Shown here: piece by piece, positions 1 through 4,654 of the stretch
How positions within the stretch are numbered: position 1 is the first letter of the stretch
Layout: each line of letters begins with the position of its first letter
Origin: a virus
Reading direction: 5' to 3' (one strand)
Length of the DNA: 25,079 nucleotides
IMG/VR virus record: IMGVR_UViG_3300020129_000199
Location: 1 to 25,079 of that record
Notes under the pieces: generated by a model
The model's input: the letters and a program-made list of their open reading frames with translations, nothing else
Told to the model about the DNA's origin: nothing
Databases searched by the model: none
Program-made: the position numbers and the translations under genes

Positions 1-1
1 T

Positions 2-271
2 GCGACCGCAACCTGGAAGCCCGGCATGGACGTACTCGGCAATGACGTGCCGCGCGGCGCCGCGGTGGCCACGTTCGACGCAGCCGGCCGCTACGCCAAC
101 GCGACCGACGGATCCTCACACGCGGCGTTGTTCCTGCATCATCATCCGACCGGCGGTTTCGAGGCGATTGACCAATGGCTCGGCCACCCCGGCGCCCGCC
201 GCCACATCCGCGATAACAACGGGCGCGGGCCGGCGTGCGACGATGCCAGCCGGTTTCGCGTGATCGAATAG
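2..271 (+). CDS. BPSL0067-family peptidoglycan hydrolase, 3' part (5' end outside window)
   Basis: The frame is open from the first bases of the window, so this is the C-terminal part (about 89 residues) of a longer protein. The visible part reads ATWKPGMDVLGNDVPRG, then AVATFDAAGRYAN, then SSHAALFL, then IDQWLG, and ends FRVIE. This order (xGTAIATF, a xHAAxYL block with the conserved histidine, a xDQW block, and a terminal FSVIE-like end) matches what I remember of the BPSL0067 family, papain-like (NlpC/P60 or CHAP-like) proteins that act on peptidoglycan. In a phage the likely role is endolysin. The catalytic cysteine would lie upstream of the window and cannot be checked. The ATG at 26 is internal, because homologous residues precede it. 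The gene converges on the leftward block, with 2 bp between them. Confidence 0.72.
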   Translation, partial: ATATWKPGMDVLGNDVPRGAAVATFDAAGRYANATDGSSHAALFLHHHPTGGFEAIDQWLGHPGARRHIRDNNGRGPACDDASRFRVIE

Positions 272-273
272 CG

Positions 274-570
274 TCACCTAAGAAACCGTATGCCGGGGTC
301 GGTTCCAAGAATGTGTTTGAATTGACGATTGCCCGCCGCCCTTTGCAGCGGCGTTCCGCTGGCGTCGAACAGCCACACGTCCGAGATGCGCCAGCCCTTG
401 CGGTGCACGACATTGAGCAGAACCGCGTCGCTCTTGCCGACCAGCCACGCGAGGATCGGCGCGGTCCGTATGACCTTACCCGTTTCGTCCAGAATCAGCC
501 CGGCGACGAAATCGGGCCCCACGACCCGATACAGCATGGTTTCGCCGGTCTTTTTCCGGTCGCGACTCAA
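274..570 (-). CDS. Hypothetical phage protein, last gene of the leftward block
   Basis: A 98-residue ORF with no family I can name. It reads like a real soluble protein: LYRVVGPDFVAGLILDE, then APILAWLVGKS, then GWRISDVWLFDASG, suggesting a compact alpha/beta domain. Two starts are possible. TTG at 570 overlaps the stop of the upstream gene (TTGA), which would allow translational coupling. ATG at 537 gives 87 residues beginning MLYRVV, and codon-by-codon the conserved-looking part starts there. Neither has a strong Shine-Dalgarno sequence. It is the last of four tightly linked leftward genes (829-1053, 711-836, 567-707 and this one), so it is probably transcribed from the promoter at 1077-1105. 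It ends 2 bp from the convergent hydrolase gene. Confidence 0.6.
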   Translation of the reverse strand: MSRDRKKTGETMLYRVVGPDFVAGLILDETGKVIRTAPILAWLVGKSDAVLLNVVHRKGWRISDVWLFDASGTPLQRAAGNRQFKHILGTDPGIRFLR

Positions 571-707
571 GCGGGCCGCCGGCGCGCTTCCCAGCGGCGC
601 TTTTCCTCACGCTCGATGCGGCGCTGGCGCGACCAATTCACGATGCCGCCGACGCCGCAAACCGTCACCACGATTGCCAGCCAAACCATCACCAGAAATG
701 AAAGCAT
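567..707 (-). CDS. Small single-pass membrane protein (46 aa)
   Basis: A 46-residue protein with an N-terminal hydrophobic segment (LSFLVMVWLAIVVTVCGVGG, residues 2-21), then a strongly charged tail rich in Arg and Glu (NWSRQRRIEREEKRRWEARR). The expected topology is one transmembrane helix with a basic, probably cytoplasmic C-terminus. The start is ATG at 707, preceded by a good Shine-Dalgarno (GAGGGA) about 9 nt upstream. Its stop overlaps the possible TTG start of the next gene. It lies 3 bp after the other mini membrane gene (711-836). Size, topology and proximity to a cell-wall hydrolase would fit a holin, antiholin or spanin-like role, but no motif proves this. Confidence 0.6.
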   Translation of the reverse strand: MLSFLVMVWLAIVVTVCGVGGIVNWSRQRRIEREEKRRWEARRRPA

Positions 708-710
708 GGG

Positions 711-836
711 TCAGATCCCTCTGTTACCGTGCCACGACGCGCGCCGCGCGCGGTGCTGACAGATCCAATAAGTGAGCAACACCGGGCCCAGTAGCGGCAG
801 GAACACGGTGGCCAGAAAAGCGGAAAGGCTAGTCAT
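711..836 (-). CDS. Small single-pass membrane protein (41 aa)
   Basis: A 41-residue protein with a hydrophobic N-terminal half (SLSAFLATVFLPLLGPVLLT, residues 3-22), a short WIC stretch and a basic tail (QHRARRASWHGNRG). One membrane helix is predicted. Its ATG at 836 lies inside the last codons of the HTH gene (the two overlap by 8 nt), so translation is probably coupled; there is no clear Shine-Dalgarno of its own. The next membrane gene begins 3 nt after its stop. Two consecutive mini membrane genes of the same design suggest a pair working together, for example in lysis or membrane modulation, but this is inference from size and position only. Confidence 0.55.
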   Translation of the reverse strand: MTSLSAFLATVFLPLLGPVLLTYWICQHRARRASWHGNRGI

Positions 837-1053
837 GGTCTGGCGCCGGATGGCGTTTCAGCACGTCGCGAACCTCGCGCGCGATGGTTTCCATCCAGTC
901 CACCAGCCGCGGCGGTACGGTCCGCGCGGAGGCTTCGCTTTCGGTTTCATAGCGCCACACGGCGTCTTTCGACATGCCGAGATGCTGCGCCGTTGTCTGC
1001 CGTGTCCAGTGCAATGACTGGCGCGCGCGCAAGAATCGCTGCCGCAGTGTCAT
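829..1053 (-). CDS. XRE/Cro-type helix-turn-helix regulator
   Basis: A 74-residue protein. Residues 11-36 form a helix-turn-helix of the Cro/CI class: RQSLHWTRQTTAQHLGMSKD followed by AVWRYE, where QTTAQHLGMSKDAVWRYE lines up with the usual 'LA..LGvs..tv.rwE' recognition unit. The tail VPPRLVDWMETIAREV is typical of short phage and Rhodospirillales-type XRE proteins. The start is ATG at 1053 with an AAAGGGAA Shine-Dalgarno. It has its own consensus promoter (TTGACA at 1105-1100, 17-bp spacer, CTATTT at 1082-1077) bracketed by two inverted GCACGACAA sites, suggesting autoregulation. It overlaps the next gene, so regulator and small membrane proteins are co-expressed. Whether it is the repressor or a Cro-like switch protein cannot be told from the sequence. 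Confidence 0.75.
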   Translation of the reverse strand: MTLRQRFLRARQSLHWTRQTTAQHLGMSKDAVWRYETESEASARTVPPRLVDWMETIAREVRDVLKRHPAPDHD

Positions 1054-1065
1054 AATGTTCCCTTT

Positions 1066-1122
1066 CCTTGTCGTGCAAATAGTCGCCGCCCCGCGCCCTT
1101 GTCAACGGAAAGCACGACAAGG
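1066..1122. promoter_or_regulatory. Candidate operator pair bracketing the HTH promoter
   Basis: CCTTGTCGTGC at 1066-1076 and its exact inverse GCACGACAAGG at 1112-1122 flank the promoter: one covers the transcription start side, the other lies just upstream of the -35 box. The core GCACGACA also forms the palindrome at 2354-2377. A bound regulator would cover or loop this promoter. Binding by the protein encoded at 829-1053 is inferred. Confidence 0.6.
1077..1105 (-). promoter_or_regulatory. Sigma70-type promoter of the HTH regulator operon
   Basis: On the minus strand a perfect TTGACA (-35, positions 1105-1100) is followed after exactly 17 bp by CTATTT (-10, positions 1082-1077). The start codon of the HTH gene lies 24 nt further on. 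The stretch between the neighbouring genes (1054-1134) is only 81 bp and is filled by this promoter and its flanking repeats. Confidence 0.7.
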
Positions 1123-1134
1123 GCGCGGCCGCGA

Positions 1135-1734
1135 TCAATGGGCGCCGCCGCCGGTATAGCTGGGCCCGATTTTCACCCCGGCCACCGTGGCCGTGTTCCA
1201 TTTGCTGGCGTGGTAGTGGTGATCGACCTTAATCCGGCCGTCTTGGATCAGGACGCGCGTTTCCGGTCCGCAATAATCGCCCGACTGCGGCATGCAGCGA
1301 TGGCGCCAGTCATAGCCTAGATCCTGCTGGGCTTGGCGGATCTTGCGGACCGTCGCGTAGCGGCCGGCGATGGCCACGACCTCATAAAAGACATGGTGCG
1401 TTTCGTCATAGCCGTACGAATAGTGGAAAATATCGCCGACCTCGATTTCCGCCCGAAACGCCTCCGCCTTCGCCTTGCGTTCGGCCGCCCATGTCGCGCG
1501 CGTCCCGAGTGTCAGCTGGCGCCCGGCAAACAGTCGCGCAATGTCCGCTTCGAGGCGTGCCGCGTCGCGGTATAGCGTGTGCGAGTAGGGCCGCGCCTGC
1601 TTGCCGTAGAATACCGCCGCGCCACACTTGCCGGACTCGCAGTCATAGACATAGGCCACCGCGTCGGATTTCTTGTCGCAGACTTTGGTGGAGTTTTTCG
1701 GGATGTAAGATTCCCGCATGGGCTTGCGGTACAT
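1135..1734 (-). CDS. Conserved phage hypothetical protein (199 aa)
   Basis: A 199-residue soluble protein. The central part, VGDIFHYSYGYDETHHVFYE then VVAIAGRYATVRKI (about residues 97-132), resembles a motif I recall from phage and mobile-element proteins of unknown function ('vGdIf..sWGYdqTn.dFYqV'). The C-terminal part, HYHASKWNTATVAG, fits the end of the same family. The N-terminal part has cysteines (VCDKK, CESGKCGAA), and residues 80-95 are helical and charged. The start is ATG at 1734 with a strong GGGAGGC Shine-Dalgarno 6 nt upstream. That ATG overlaps the TAA (1736-1734) that ends the extended frame of the preceding gene. No biochemical role is known to me. Confidence 0.75.
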   Translation of the reverse strand: MYRKPMRESYIPKNSTKVCDKKSDAVAYVYDCESGKCGAAVFYGKQARPYSHTLYRDAARLEADIARLFAGRQLTLGTRATWAAERKAKAEAFRAEIEVGDIFHYSYGYDETHHVFYEVVAIAGRYATVRKIRQAQQDLGYDWRHRCMPQSGDYCGPETRVLIQDGRIKVDHHYHASKWNTATVAGVKIGPSYTGGGAH

Positions 1735-1814
1735 TATGCGGCCTCCCGGTATGCCGGCAGCCCATAGGCAACGCGCCGCTCCGCTTCATTGTAAAATGCC
1801 GGCTCCCACGCCTA
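1734..1814 (-). other. Coding continuation beyond the TAG stop
   Basis: After the TAG, the same frame gives AWEPAFYNEAERRVAYGLPA then YREAA and a TAA whose last base is the first base of the next gene's ATG (TAATG). There is no in-frame ATG, GTG or TTG after the TAG, so it cannot be a separate ordinary gene. The composition is protein-like, and the stop/start overlap matches the style of other junctions in this genome. Confidence 0.55.
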
Positions 1815-2066
1815 TTCCGCCGCATACTCTGGGCCCACCGGCAGCAATCCGTTCGGCCAGAACCGCGCGGCCGGCAGCCGCACGTCGCGCGGACTCTTGG
1901 ATGTACGGCCGAACACTTTGCACGCCACCCATGCGGCCGGCAGCCGCGCCAGCGCGGAGGCGCCGGGCACCAGATGCCAGTGCAACCCGTGCGCCTCGCA
2001 CGCGGCCAGCTTGGCCGCGCGGTTGGCTGCGGAAAAATCATCGTAATTCTTGAATGTCTTGCGCAT
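1812..2066 (-). CDS. Hypothetical protein, probably interrupted by an in-frame TAG
   Basis: An 84-residue ORF of no recognised family, starting at ATG 2066 with a Shine-Dalgarno AAGGAA 8 nt upstream. It begins MRKTFKNYDDFSAANRAAKL and includes WHLVPGASALARLPAAWVAC. It ends at a TAG (1814-1812), but the same frame remains open for 25 further codons that read as natural protein (see 1734-1814). The intact protein would be about 110 residues and end exactly at the start of the next gene. Either this is a nonsense mutation or sequencing error, or the stop is read through at some level. Confidence 0.6.
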   Translation of the reverse strand: MRKTFKNYDDFSAANRAAKLAACEAHGLHWHLVPGASALARLPAAWVACKVFGRTSKSPRDVRLPAARFWPNGLLPVGPEYAAE

Positions 2067-2078
2067 CGAAAGTGTTCC

Positions 2079-2306
2079 TTACAGGGTAATTTGAATGTCC
2101 ACGTCCCGATCGCGGAACGTGTCGTGGTAGCGTGCCAGCTTGTCGTTAATGCCCTCGCGCGCGTGTTCGGACTCGAACACTGCGAACGCATGGAACAGCA
2201 CGGTTGACAGCGCGCCATGGCGCAGCAGATGCGCGGTTGTTTGCAGCATCGTGCCGTCAATGATCACGCGGACGGTGGCCTTATCTGGAATGCGTTTAAC
2301 CTTCAT
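2079..2306 (-). CDS. Small hypothetical protein, first gene of the leftward block
   Basis: 75 residues, beginning MKVKRIPDKATVRVIIDG and including FHAFAVFESEHAREGINDKL; no family recognised. The frame is open back to a GTG at 2363 and an ATG at 2348. I prefer ATG 2306 because it has a purine-rich Shine-Dalgarno (GAGGGAAAGG) upstream, while the ATG at 2348 has none and directly abuts the TATTAT promoter-like box. The longer version would add MTAIANDGEGKAKA. It is transcribed away from the operator palindrome at 2354-2377 and is followed after 12 bp by the next leftward gene, so it is probably an early gene under the same control. Confidence 0.6.
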   Translation of the reverse strand: MKVKRIPDKATVRVIIDGTMLQTTAHLLRHGALSTVLFHAFAVFESEHAREGINDKLARYHDTFRDRDVDIQITL

Positions 2307-2347
2307 TGCCTTTGCCTTTCCCTCGCCGTCATTGGCGATGGCTGTCA

Positions 2348-2353
2348 TATAAT
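2348..2353. promoter_or_regulatory. Promoter -10 box next to the operator
   Basis: TATAAT is perfect on the plus strand at 2348-2353. The overlapping TATTAT reads on the minus strand at 2354-2349. No convincing -35 box is seen for either direction at 16-18 bp, so the direction is uncertain and activation by a regulator is possible. On the minus strand the palindrome would occupy the -35 region; on the plus strand it would cover the start point. Confidence 0.35.
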
Positions 2354-2377
2354 AGCACGACACCAGACTGTCGTGCT
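2354..2377. promoter_or_regulatory. Operator-like palindrome in the divergent control region
   Basis: AGCACGACA (2354-2362), a 6-bp spacer, then TGTCGTGCT (2369-2377): a perfect 9+9 inverted repeat. It lies between the leftward gene at 2079-2306 and the rightward genes starting at 2477. A related GACGACAA follows at 2382-2389. The same half-site brackets the HTH promoter at 1066-1122. This is a good candidate for the main early operator. Confidence 0.6.
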
Positions 2378-2476
2378 TTTAGACGACAATGCAGGCATGC
2401 AGAAACGGCAATGGTTGTCCCCGGCTTGTCGCATTATTATCCGACACATCGAAACCAGACGAACGGAACCGCACAC

Positions 2477-2782
2477 ATGCCAAAGCATACCGCCCGCTAC
2501 GCCGTCACTTTCGGATTGTCAGGCTGCTACATGCCGGACAGCCATGATGGCGCGTTTGAAGTCACGACCCGCCGCGAATTGGCCAGCCTGATCCGCGGCG
2601 AATTGGAAACCTATGACATGCCGGCATCCTTATTCCGCGAGGTGCGGATTGCGCGCTTGTGGCGCTTCATTAAGCGCCACGGATCCTCGAGTGCTCATTT
2701 CAGCTTGGTGCATGGCGGCAATGAGTTGGCGTTTCATGGCCTCACCGAACAGGAATACAACGAACAGATCGGGGAATGCTGA
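2477..2782 (+). CDS. Hypothetical phage protein (101 aa)
   Basis: The frame begins further upstream (2306), but that part crosses the control region. ATG 2477 gives 101 residues starting MPKHTARYAVTFGLSGCYMP and including RRELASLIRGELETYDMP and GGNELAFHGLTEQEYNEQIG. The pattern (a beta strand with an AVTFGLSGCYMPD motif, then two helices) is typical of small early phage proteins that modify or sense something, but I know no named family. The Shine-Dalgarno is weak. The next gene begins 1 bp after its stop, so the three rightward genes form one operon ending at the terminators near 3329-3460. Confidence 0.65.
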   Translation: MPKHTARYAVTFGLSGCYMPDSHDGAFEVTTRRELASLIRGELETYDMPASLFREVRIARLWRFIKRHGSSSAHFSLVHGGNELAFHGLTEQEYNEQIGEC

Positions 2783-2783
2783 A

Positions 2784-3086
2784 ATGACGACTGATAGCAA
2801 CGTGACGACGCTGCAAGCCGGCTCGCTGGCAATCTGGGATAGCCTCACCGCGGGACTGGTGCCCTGCCGCATCGTGAGCATTGACGGTTATCCTGGCCAC
2901 AAGTGTATCCTGCTGACGGTTACCGCCAAGCGCGGCAGCTATGAGCGTGGCCGGCTGGTGGACACCAACGCGTCGCGCGTCCTGCCACGCAACATCCGTC
3001 GCGTCCGCGGCAGCTATGGCCAGCGCATCATCATTCCGCCGCATCGGTTCCTTGTCACGCGCGGGGAGGGAGTCGGCGATGTATGA
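2784..3086 (+). CDS. Hypothetical phage protein (100 aa), possible small beta-barrel
   Basis: 100 residues starting MTTDSNVTTLQAGSLAIWDS. The middle, LVPCRIVSIDG, then CILLTVTAKRGSYERG, then VLPRNIRRV, alternates short beta strands with Lys/Arg-rich turns. This resembles an SH3 or KOW-like barrel; it is an impression, not a family match. The start is ATG 2784 with GGGGA 9-10 nt upstream. The C-terminus overlaps the start of the next gene by 8 nt, indicating coupled translation. Confidence 0.65.
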   Translation: MTTDSNVTTLQAGSLAIWDSLTAGLVPCRIVSIDGYPGHKCILLTVTAKRGSYERGRLVDTNASRVLPRNIRRVRGSYGQRIIIPPHRFLVTRGEGVGDV

Positions 3087-3294
3087 CCTCGCGCAACCGG
3101 CCGAGAAACCGGGACGCTGCCCGAAATGCCAGGGCAGCGGCCGCTATCAATGGGGCGGCACGGTGAACGGTAAGGCCGTCAAATCTGGCCCGTGCTTTTC
3201 CTGCCGCGGCAAGGGCGCGCAAGATCCGGCACAGATCGCGCGCAACGTCACATACAACCGGCACAAGATTGCCTGGATTGCCTCGCTGGCATAG
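3079..3294 (+). CDS. Small DnaJ-like zinc-ribbon protein (71 aa)
   Basis: 71 residues with two CxxCxGxG motifs: CPKCQGSG at about residues 14-21 and CFSCRGKG at about 39-46. This is the zinc-binding arrangement of DnaJ cysteine-rich domains and small phage zinc ribbons. It probably binds one zinc ion and contacts nucleic acid or another protein; no J-domain is present. The C-terminal part, ARNVTYNRHKIAWIASLA, is helical. ATG 3079 has a strong Shine-Dalgarno (GGGGAGGG) and overlaps the previous stop by 8 nt. It is the last gene before the tandem terminators. Confidence 0.72.
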   Translation: MYDLAQPAEKPGRCPKCQGSGRYQWGGTVNGKAVKSGPCFSCRGKGAQDPAQIARNVTYNRHKIAWIASLA

Positions 3295-3328
3295 GCTGGC
3301 AACGTATCGTCACCTAGAGCAAACCTAG

Positions 3329-3360
3329 GGCCCCGCTTCTCACCAGCGGGGCCTTTTCTT
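3329..3360 (+). terminator. Rho-independent terminator of the 2477-3294 operon
   Basis: GGCCCCGC (3329-3336), a 9-nt loop, GCGGGGCC (3346-3353), then TTTTCTTT. It has a perfect 8-bp GC stem followed by a T tract, 35 bp after the last gene. Confidence 0.88.
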
Positions 3361-3429
3361 TGGCGCTTGACGTGACCACGGGACGCCGCGGCATGCTGGC
3401 GCAACCTCACTTTGTCCACGTCCCAACTC

Positions 3430-3461
3430 AGCCCCGCTCCCCAGAGACGGGGCTTATTTTA
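3430..3461 (+). terminator. Second, tandem rho-independent terminator
   Basis: AGCCCCG (3430-3436), an 11-nt loop, CGGGGCT (3448-3454), then TATTTTAT. It lies about 75 bp after the first terminator, so read-through into the repeat region is doubly blocked. Confidence 0.7.
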
Positions 3462-3558
3462 TCGCTTGGCGCGACACCGCTGCGTATGCCAGCGTCATTC
3501 CCCGCGCCCGACGATGAAATAGCCTTCGATCTCACGGCGGCGTGATCGAACGAAATGT

Positions 3559-3675
3559 GGTAACAGAGCACTCAAATGTGGTAGCAGGATACGCAAATAC
3601 GGTAGCAGGATACCACATTTGAGTAACTAGATACCACAAAAAAGTAACGGGTTACCACACGCTGTACAGGCTACC
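3559..3675. repeat. Tandem 21-bp iterons
   Basis: Five units start at 3559, 3580, 3601, 3622 and 3643, exactly 21 bp apart (two helical turns), with a sixth degenerate unit at 3663. The left part of each unit is GGTAACAGAGCAC, GGTAGCAGGATAC, GGTAGCAGGATAC, AGTAACTAGATAC, AGTAACGGGTTAC. The core is GGTA-N6-TACC, itself a dyad, so each unit is probably a dimer site on the same DNA face. Another GGTAGC lies at 3680. Confidence 0.75.
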
Positions 3676-3707
3676 GGACGGTAGCAAAACAAGTTGCGAG
3701 CTCTAAG

Positions 3708-3801
3708 GCGTTGAAAAGGCCGGATTGCAACCATTGATACTGAGTATAGTGAGTAAGCTGCAACCCAGTAATTAACTCAGATTAAGCGTTGAAAAAGGCC
3801 G
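3708..3801 (+). repeat. Diverged direct repeat GCGTTGAAAAAGGCCG
   Basis: GCGTTGAAAAGGCCG (3708-3722) and GCGTTGAAAAAGGCCG (3786-3801), 78 bp apart. TGCAACC also recurs between them (3726 and 3760). The function is unknown. Confidence 0.5.
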
Positions 3802-3802
3802 T

Positions 3803-3904
3803 TTGAGTAAGGTGAGTAAGGTGAGTAAGGGAAATGCATACTATGCGTGCGCGCGCGTCGCATGCGAGGCTTATATCCGTGCTCACCTTACTCACCTTAC
3901 TCAA
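3803..3904. repeat. Perfect 23-bp inverted repeat built of 9-bp TGAGTAAGG units
   Basis: The left arm 3803-3825 and right arm 3882-3904 are perfect inverse complements separated by 56 bp. Three tandem TGAGTAAGG units (3804, 3813, 3822) face two CCTTACTCA units (3886, 3895). The loop contains a smaller dyad, ATGCG (3843-3847) and CGCAT (3859-3863), around an alternating purine-pyrimidine stretch GCGTGCGCGCGCG. Confidence 0.8.
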
Positions 3905-3934
3905 TTGCTATAAAGGAATAATAATATATATACT
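3905..3934 (+). promoter_or_regulatory. Candidate promoter for the late operon
   Basis: TTGCTA (3905-3910), an 18-bp spacer, then TATACT (3929-3934) inside the AT-rich tract. It is flanked on both sides by the inverted 9-bp repeats, which could hold a regulator. It would drive the TerS candidate and everything downstream. The -35 match is only moderate, and in such AT-rich sequence chance matches are likely. Confidence 0.35.
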
Positions 3935-3954
3935 TATCAAAGAGATAGGGAGGG

Positions 3955-4010
3955 GGTGAGTATATACATACGGTGAGTAAGACATCTTTCCTATATACTC
4001 ACCTTACTCA
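3955..4010. repeat. Second inverted repeat of the TGAGTA family in the TerS leader
   Basis: GGTGAGTATATA (3955-3966) is the inverse of TATATACTCACC (3992-4003). GGTGAGTAAG lies inside (3972-3981), and CCTTACTCA follows at 4002-4010, ending 23 bp before the TerS candidate ATG. An isolated GTGAGTAAG also sits at 3749-3757. Confidence 0.7.
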
Positions 4011-4033
4011 GAGACCACGGAAGCGTAACGGAA

Positions 4034-4636
4034 ATGAGCGACGAAAGCACAGGAACCGGCTCGAAAGGATCCGACCGTCCGGCCTCGCTGGCGCAGCTGG
4101 CCGCTGCCACCTTGCCGGCCGCAGCACAGATCGGCTGGCAGTTCGGCGCCGACGGTGGCGCGGCCGTTGTGGAGGCGCCGGCCGAACCGCCGAAACGCAT
4201 CGCGACGCGCGGCACCTTGCGGTCGGATGCGCGACGCGCCGCGGAATACCTCGCGAGCCGCGGCAAGACGCCGCTGGAATCGCTGCATGACGTGGCGCGG
4301 ATGCGCTGGCGCGTCGCGGTGCGCGTCATCGCCAAAGAATTGCAATGCTCCAAGCTGGAAGCATTCAAAATTTGGCAGTCGTGCGCGGTGTCGCTGCTGC
4401 CCTACTCGGCCGCGCGGTTCGACACGATTGAGCTCGGCGGCCAGCTGGCCGGATCCGCCGGCAGCCTGACGGTGGCACACTTCCTCGCCGCTTCGATGGT
4501 CGCGGAACGACTCGGCCAGCCCATGTCACCAGAGGGGCGATCATTTGACAGCACGATGACGACGCAATATCAGTTGCTTGCGGACGATGGGCAAGCGAGT
4601 GCCCAAAGCGGATTGCCACCGAAACCAGCGGACTAA
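4034..4636 (+). CDS. Probable terminase small subunit
   Basis: 200 residues, beginning MSDESTGTGSKGS. The N-terminal 60 residues are low complexity. About residues 66-145 form a helical domain: AAEYLASRGKTPLESLHDVA, RMRWRVAVRVIAKELQ, then SLLPYSAARFDTIELGGQLA. The 'TPLE ... M ... AA ... PY ... R/L' spacing recalls small terminases of alphaproteobacterial phages ('TPLEYML... AAPYxHPRL'). Such proteins recognise the packaging site and recruit TerL. It is the first gene of the rightward late operon and lies 1.3 kb upstream of TerL, which supports the call. The start is ATG 4034 with a weak GGA-rich leader. The family match is by eye and weak; a DNA-binding regulator is the alternative. Confidence 0.5.
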   Translation: MSDESTGTGSKGSDRPASLAQLAAATLPAAAQIGWQFGADGGAAVVEAPAEPPKRIATRGTLRSDARRAAEYLASRGKTPLESLHDVARMRWRVAVRVIAKELQCSKLEAFKIWQSCAVSLLPYSAARFDTIELGGQLAGSAGSLTVAHFLAASMVAERLGQPMSPEGRSFDSTMTTQYQLLADDGQASAQSGLPPKPAD

Positions 4637-4654
4637 ACCACGGGAAGGGCGCCC

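Larger units (their letters stand above)
3295..4033. other. 739-bp gene-free locus with terminators, iterons and inverted repeats
   Basis: No convincing gene lies between the zinc-ribbon gene and the TerS candidate. The left 170 bp hold two terminators. 3559-3675 holds 21-bp iterons, 3708-3801 a diverged direct repeat, 3803-3904 a perfect long inverted repeat, 3905-3966 an AT-rich tract, and 3955-4010 more copies of the 9-bp repeat. The whole is clearly richer in A and T than the flanking genes. Iterons beside an AT-rich tract are the classic design of a replication origin; the position directly before the terminase genes would also fit a packaging site or a late-operon control region. Confidence 0.7.

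Noticed and set aside
2306-2476. Longer N-terminus for the gene at 2477-2782
   Set aside because: The extra 57 residues run through the operator, the promoter box and the ribosome site of the divergent gene, and look non-coding.
3360-3545. A 61-codon plus-strand frame after the zinc-ribbon gene
   Set aside because: It runs straight through the second terminator and has no ribosome site; the residues look random.
3559-3680. CRISPR array
   Set aside because: The units are tandem and contiguous at 21 bp with no unique spacers and no cas genes nearby; they are iterons.
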